Shown here one piece after another: positions 45,351-49,318 of a stretch of DNA of 49,318 nt (positions are counted from its first letter, which is position 1; each line of letters starts with the position of its first letter). Position numbers and translations under genes: made by a program. The stretch is taken from contig MNCI01005370.1 in NCBI GenBank assembly GCA_015680685.1, positions 2,184 to 51,501 on the forward strand, in the 5' to 3' direction. The notes under the pieces are model-generated. The model did no database searches and was not told where the DNA came from. It was given only the letters and a program-made list of their open reading frames with translations. The stretch is from Gnetum montanum (taxonomy: Eukaryota; Streptophyta; Gnetopsida; Gnetales; Gnetaceae).

Positions 45351-46365
45351 CTTCTTACTAAAATGTTGTAACCCCATAAGATGGAGACACTACTATTGAA
45401 GATTGAAGTAATTAAATTGAACTCCACATGAGTATAAAGGAAGGAATTACAATATTTGTAGCTGAATGCATGCTTCCTTTATGTAAATTTTATTTCCTAT
45501 ATCCTTGTAAAAGTTAACTTTCTTTTTCATACTATTGTTGAGTCATGGAAGTAGGTCAACGTTTCTATGTAATGTGTTACATAATAACATTTTATATTTC
45601 AATAAGAAGAGGAAAGAAGAAGTTAAAGAGATGTTAAATATGGATTCAAAAATCCCACATATCATGTATATTATCCTTAGGACCATCCAAGGATTCATGT
45701 GGCCATTGTTTCTTTGTTGGAATCACATGAAGTACATAGGTGGCATTTCCACATAAGTTGGAATTATAAGAAGCCTCTTGTTATGATTTAAGTGATGATT
45801 AGGTGAGTCATTTTCATCCATGATTAGAGTTAATTATTCTTCAAAGAATCTCCTCACATTTTAATTTATTCCATGAATGGACTCTCCTCAAACTTGAAGC
45901 ATTCTAAGAAAACTCCACAATGTATGATTGACGCTTGAAGAAATAGAATAAATGAAGTATTTTTCATATAATTATGTTAATATCTTAATTAGTTATTTCA
46001 TTTATTTCAATTACATTTTAATTCATCATTCATCAATTTTAACATTGTTTCAATTCAATATCATATATATTATCAATCAAGAAAATAAAGAAGAAGAAAA
46101 TATTTCTTGGAGATCACCCTCCATTGTTGTGACTTGGGGAATCATTTGTGGTTGTAGGTTTGTAAGAGAATTTTATGTTAAAGAAGGAATTTATTGGTCA
46201 ACCAAGAACTCATTAATACCATTTAAGATTAAGTTATAATAAAAACTTGATTTATCACTTTGAAGTGATATAGATGCCTCTAATCTTAGTCATTTTAGAC
46301 TTGTTCTTTCATTCTATCATTAGCTAGCCTGGATTAGTCAGTGTTATGTTCTAGCATTATTTTGC
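45351..46365. other. Interval without a supported gene
   Basis: AT-rich. The plus ORFs 45535-45756 and 45952-46239 have no domain. It may be the upstream part (LTR, leader, gag) of plus-strand element G in a decayed state, but no PBS, zinc knuckle or protease motif could be seen. Confidence 0.4.
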
Positions 46366-46865
46366 GATTGATTTTAGTGCCTCTCCCATGCCACAAGTTA
46401 ACCATAAGTTGAACATAACTCATGCTATCTTTAGAGATATATCACAACCTCATAACAAGTCATGGTATTATAGAAAAAGAAAAAACCACTATTTTTACAA
46501 CCATGATTTCATCATGAATTATGGTATTACAACATAAGTGAACCATAACTTGTGATCATGTCATGAAGGTAGAGGAGGCCATAGGTAGAAAGTTATTACC
46601 TTTTAAAAAATCATGACCTTACCATGATCCATGGTTTGACCAATCACTATCACATCATCATTTCTGGTCTTTTGACCATGAGTGTCTTATAACCTATGAT
46701 TCTTCTTATTGGCTTTGGGACATATTATGAATAGACCATGAATTATGACCTTAATCCATGAGTAGACCATGACTAGATCATAATGCTACTATAAAATACC
46801 TTGGCTATATCATTATTCATGGTCTTAGTTGTGATCAATATTTTTGTTGATTATAAAATTGGAAA
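46366..46865. repeat. Region dense in CATGGT/ACCATG/ATCATG dyads
   Basis: ACCAT(A/G)A, TCATGG and GACCATGA words are repeated on both strands through about 500 bp, for example accataagttgaac, aagtcatggtatt, aattatggtatt, accatgatccatggt and gaccatgactagatc. They give many small inverted repeats without a clear fixed period. Confidence 0.65.
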
Positions 46866-46984
46866 AATAAACATAGAGAGCAAGAAGGAATCTTATCCCA
46901 CTACCACCTTTGACAATGATCACTATTAAGGATAGATTTTCTATTTTAGAATGGATTTTATTCTTGATGTTTTAGCTAATGTTG

Positions 46985-48519
46985 AAATTGTTTCAAATAT
47001 TCATTTAAAACGTGGATATCATAAAATTAGAATAAACTAGAAGATGAATGAAAATTAACATTCAAGATGTTTGATGAATAGTATGAGTGGTTAGTCATGT
47101 TGTTTGGACTAACCAATGCTCTAGTCACATTCATAAGACTATTCATGATGTCTTAATAGATCTTATTGGAAAAATTTTCATTATTTTCTTTCATGAAATT
47201 CTTGTTTACAACTATAGTAAAAATAAGCATGTGTAGCACATAAGATTGGTGTGCTCAAACTTACATGAAACTCTCCTAATGATTAATGCTAAGAAATATC
47301 ATTTTATAAAGAAGAAAATTATTTTCTTATATCATGTTATCTCCAAGAATCAAGTCGAAGTGAAATCAAGAAATATCAATGTAATCAAGAAGTGGACTTT
47401 ACCTAAAGATATGGGAAAGATGAGATCTTTTCTTGGTTTGATAGGTTTCTATAGGAGATTCATTAGAAATTTTAGTTTGATTGCATGACCTATGCTATCT
47501 TATCTAAAGAATAATTTAACTTTTATATAATATGATGCAAAATAGAACTATTTTCAAGTATTAAAAAAGATATTTATAGTGCTTTAGTTTTTTCCATTCG
47601 AAATTTCTTCAAACTTTTTAAACTAGAGATGAATCCAAGAGGACTTACTATTGGAGGTATGCTTTCTCAATAGGTTAAGCCAACTACATTATTTTATAAA
47701 AAATTAAATGAATCTAGAGAAAAGTATAGTATACATGAGAAGGAATTATATTCTATACTTGAAGATACAAAGCAATTGAGACATTACTTTGTAGGATTTG
47801 GATTTCTTTTATTGACTAGTCATAGAGCACTTCAATTCTTGAATTTTCAAGACAAATTAAGTGCTAAGCATATGAAATGGGTAGAAAAATTACAAGAATT
47901 TCATTTTATTTGAAAACATAGTAATAACAAGTCAAATATTGTTATTGACACTTTTTCTATAATTCATATTGCTCATTCTAGTGTGGAAGGTAAAGGGTTT
48001 AAGCCTTTTACTTAGTTACACCCTAGTGATACTAACTTTGTAGAAATTTAGAAGAAATTAAATTCTACATGGCTAGGAAAGTATAGTAAATGGAAAGCAT
48101 ATCATATTAATAATGACATTATATTTAGAGATGACTAAATTTATGTTTTCAGATGTGATTTTAAACTCAAGCTTCTTAAGGAAAAGCATATCATTGACAT
48201 GGTTGCACATATGGTCAAAACAAATATTTAGAGATGGAAAGGATATTGATGGTTACTACTTATTTTACCAATTCCAAATTCTACTTAGGAAAGTATTTTT
48301 TGGAACTTTGTTTGTGTTATTTCAAAGAGAAAAGATAATCATGATTCCATACTTTTTTTTGTGGTTAAATTTACTAAGATGACTCATTTCATTTCATGCA
48401 AGAGGATTATTGTTGCTTCTCACTTATTTTAGCTTGTAGTCATATTATGTGGCATTCCTTTGAATATTCTAAGTGATAGGAACTTCAAGTTTACTAGTCA
48501 CTCTTAGATATTACTTTGG
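46985..48519 (+). pseudogene. Element G reverse transcriptase, RNase H and integrase remnant
   Basis: Plus-strand chromovirus-like pol. RT: IHLKRGYHKIRIN (LKSGYHQIR), YEWLVMLFGLTNA (MPFGLTNAP), then FFHEILVYNYSKNKH where YFDDIL is expected. The ORF 47246-47488 carries LYHVISKNQVEVK and MRSFLGLIGFYRRFIRNFS. RNase H (47580-47950): LEMNPRGLTIGGMLSQ, KLNESREKYSIHEKELYSI, LRHYFVGFGFLLLTSHRALQ and KSNIVIDTFS. Integrase: TKMTHFISCKRI, then CGIPLNILSDRNFKFTSH, cut at about 48519 by the poly(T) of the next element. Several in-frame stops. It is the only gypsy pol on the plus strand here and is unrelated in orientation to F. Confidence 0.85.
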
Positions 48520-48650
48520 ATATTTTTTTTTTTTTTTGATAAAGGTCAGGCTATATTAATTATCAAAAAAGGAGAAGCTATACATAGGTACAGCGTGGGC
48601 CAGGGCTGCTGGCCCCACCGGACAGGAAAACCCCACCAAGATCAATCCGC

Positions 48651-48800
48651 AGCCAAAAGCACCACCCAATCTGCAGCCAAAAAGACCACCCAATCTGCAG
48701 GAAAAAGGGACCACCCAGAATTTCCCGTCAAGAAAGACCACCCAAGCTGCAGCCAAAAGGACCACCCAATCTGCAGGACCCAAATTTTCCCGTTAAGAGA
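48651..48800. repeat. 24-bp tandem repeat in the 3' part of the LINE-like element
   Basis: Units agccaaaagcaccacccaat+ctgc at 48651-48674, 48675-48698 and 48751-48774, with a longer composite unit between (48699-48750) containing two gaccaccca words. Element sense (minus) reads GCAGATTGGGTGGTC..TTTGGCT. Strand slippage is the simplest origin. Confidence 0.85.
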
Positions 48801-48926
48801 GATTCCACCCATGGCGCCCAGTCAACCCACGAGAGACTGCCCACCAACCCTGCGCAGACTGTAGACCTTGCCCCTGACACTTCTTCAACCAGCGGCCGCC
48901 ACCCACCATGGGGCGGTAACCTGGAC

Positions 48927-49316
48927 TTAATTCTTGCTGGGCTGTCCCGGCCCTTCCTCCCTGCGGCGTCTGAATTCTTCGATAATTTGGGCAATGCCGG
49001 TTCTGCGGTTGGGGGTGCTTGTCTTCCAGGCCTGCAGAGGTGGGTTCGGCGTTCGTTTCCCCCGTAGGTCATTGCTTTCAGCAGTAACCTCCTGTCTCTC
49101 ATCCACCGGGATCTGGATGCGATTGATCCGCCCCTGGGCAAAGTCATGGTGGGTGAGCTGTCCATGCGAAGCGTCCCCCCCGTAGCCCCCCCGCGTACGC
49201 TCCTGCCGCTTGTGAGGTTCGAGATTTGTGTGAGGAGCCATGGCGGAGTTAATTTCGCCCCAAAGCTTAGCGATAGTCATGCAGAGGGTGCTCACAGGGG
49301 GGAGTGCAGCACCGTT
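48927..49316 (-). CDS. Partial ORF of the LINE-like element, C-terminal 129 residues
   Basis: Open from the right edge (frame of the AAC at 49314-49316) to a TAA-type stop at 48927, ending EEFRRRREEGPGQPSKN. A possible internal ATG lies at about 49280 (MTIAKLWGEINSAMAPHTNL). It is hydrophilic, Arg-rich and basic (KRQERTRGGYGGDASHG, RINRIQIPVDERQEV), with no RT, endonuclease or RNase H motif. It could be the end of a LINE ORF1 (nucleic acid binding) or of an unrelated transcript. The overlapping minus frame at 48728-49165 and the plus frame at 48934-49185 are less likely. Confidence 0.35.
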   Translation of the reverse strand, partial: NGAALPPVSTLCMTIAKLWGEINSAMAPHTNLEPHKRQERTRGGYGGDASHGQLTHHDFAQGRINRIQIPVDERQEVTAESNDLRGKRTPNPPLQAWKTSTPNRRTGIAQIIEEFRRRREEGPGQPSKN

Positions 49317-49318
49317 GA

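Larger units (their letters stand above)
48520..49318 (-). mobile_element. 3' end of a LINE or similar poly(A) retroelement
   Basis: Composition changes abruptly to GC-rich. On the minus strand the sequence ends ...CTTTTTTGATAATTAATATAGCCTGACCTTTATC and a 15-base A run (T run 48523-48537), the usual form of plant L1-type 3' ends. It is inserted inside integrase of element G. Unlike everything else in the window it has few decay stops, so it is younger. It continues beyond the right edge, so the 5' part and the target duplication cannot be checked. A retrocopied transcript is the alternative. Confidence 0.55.

Noticed and set aside
48728-49165. 145-codon minus ORF as the main product of the right-edge element.
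   Set aside because: It runs through the 24-bp tandem repeat and is Gly/Trp/Leu-rich there, while the overlapping frame 48927-49316 stays open to the edge. Neither has a known domain, so the choice is tentative.

Overview
This is nuclear DNA of a seed plant with a large, repeat-rich genome. Nearly everything recognisable is a decayed LTR retrotransposon of the Ty3/gypsy superfamily: Tat-like elements with two RNase H domains, plus chromovirus-like fragments. The right edge looks like the 3' end of a LINE. No intact cellular gene, rRNA, tRNA or CRISPR was found. The species cannot be named; a gymnosperm or a large-genome angiosperm both fit. Reading frames are riddled with stops, many of them TAG or TGA where a Trp (TGG) is expected, as left by deamination of methylated cytosine.

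Layout. Almost everything reads on the minus strand, so 5' LTRs lie at the higher coordinate. (A) 35-2359: leader, primer binding site (PBS) and 5' LTR of an element running off the left edge. (E) about 3570-9135: a gypsy element in the order gag, protease, RNase H, reverse transcriptase (RT), RNase H, integrase. Its 5' LTR is cut at 9135 and probably resumes at 39934. (C) 9136-39928: a giant Tat-like element of about 19.5 kb once its nested insertion is removed. Its LTRs are at 9136-10552 and 38393-39928, and its target duplication reads GGTAC/GGCGC, differing only by a decayed CpG. (D) 15848-27083: an 11.2-kb element inserted in C, with two LTRs, a CATGT/CATGG target duplication, gag-protease and a tandem array, but no RT or integrase. 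(F) about 42900-44407, with its LTR above: a chromovirus-like gag-protease with a zinc knuckle and an initiator-Met PBS. (G) 46985-48519, plus strand: RT, RNase H and integrase. (LINE?) 48520-49318: GC-rich, minus strand, ending in poly(A), inserted in G integrase.

The most unusual object is the C/D family. In C, gag-protease (33.5-37.2 kb) and RT-RNase H-RNase H-integrase (10.8-14.2 kb) are separate ORFs. Leaving D out, about 8 kb lies between them. That gap holds a short-unit array, a multi-exon gene on the opposite strand (29.3-32.8 kb), and a satellite-like array of about 180-bp units that each carry a hairpin. The gag-protease stop is at the same place in C and D, so the split is probably ancestral. 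D would then be a non-autonomous relative that kept gag-protease and depended on RT and integrase from a C-like partner.

Coordinates of ORFs, LTR edges and motifs were read by eye. Domain edges are approximate (tens of bases). No alignment or database search was run.
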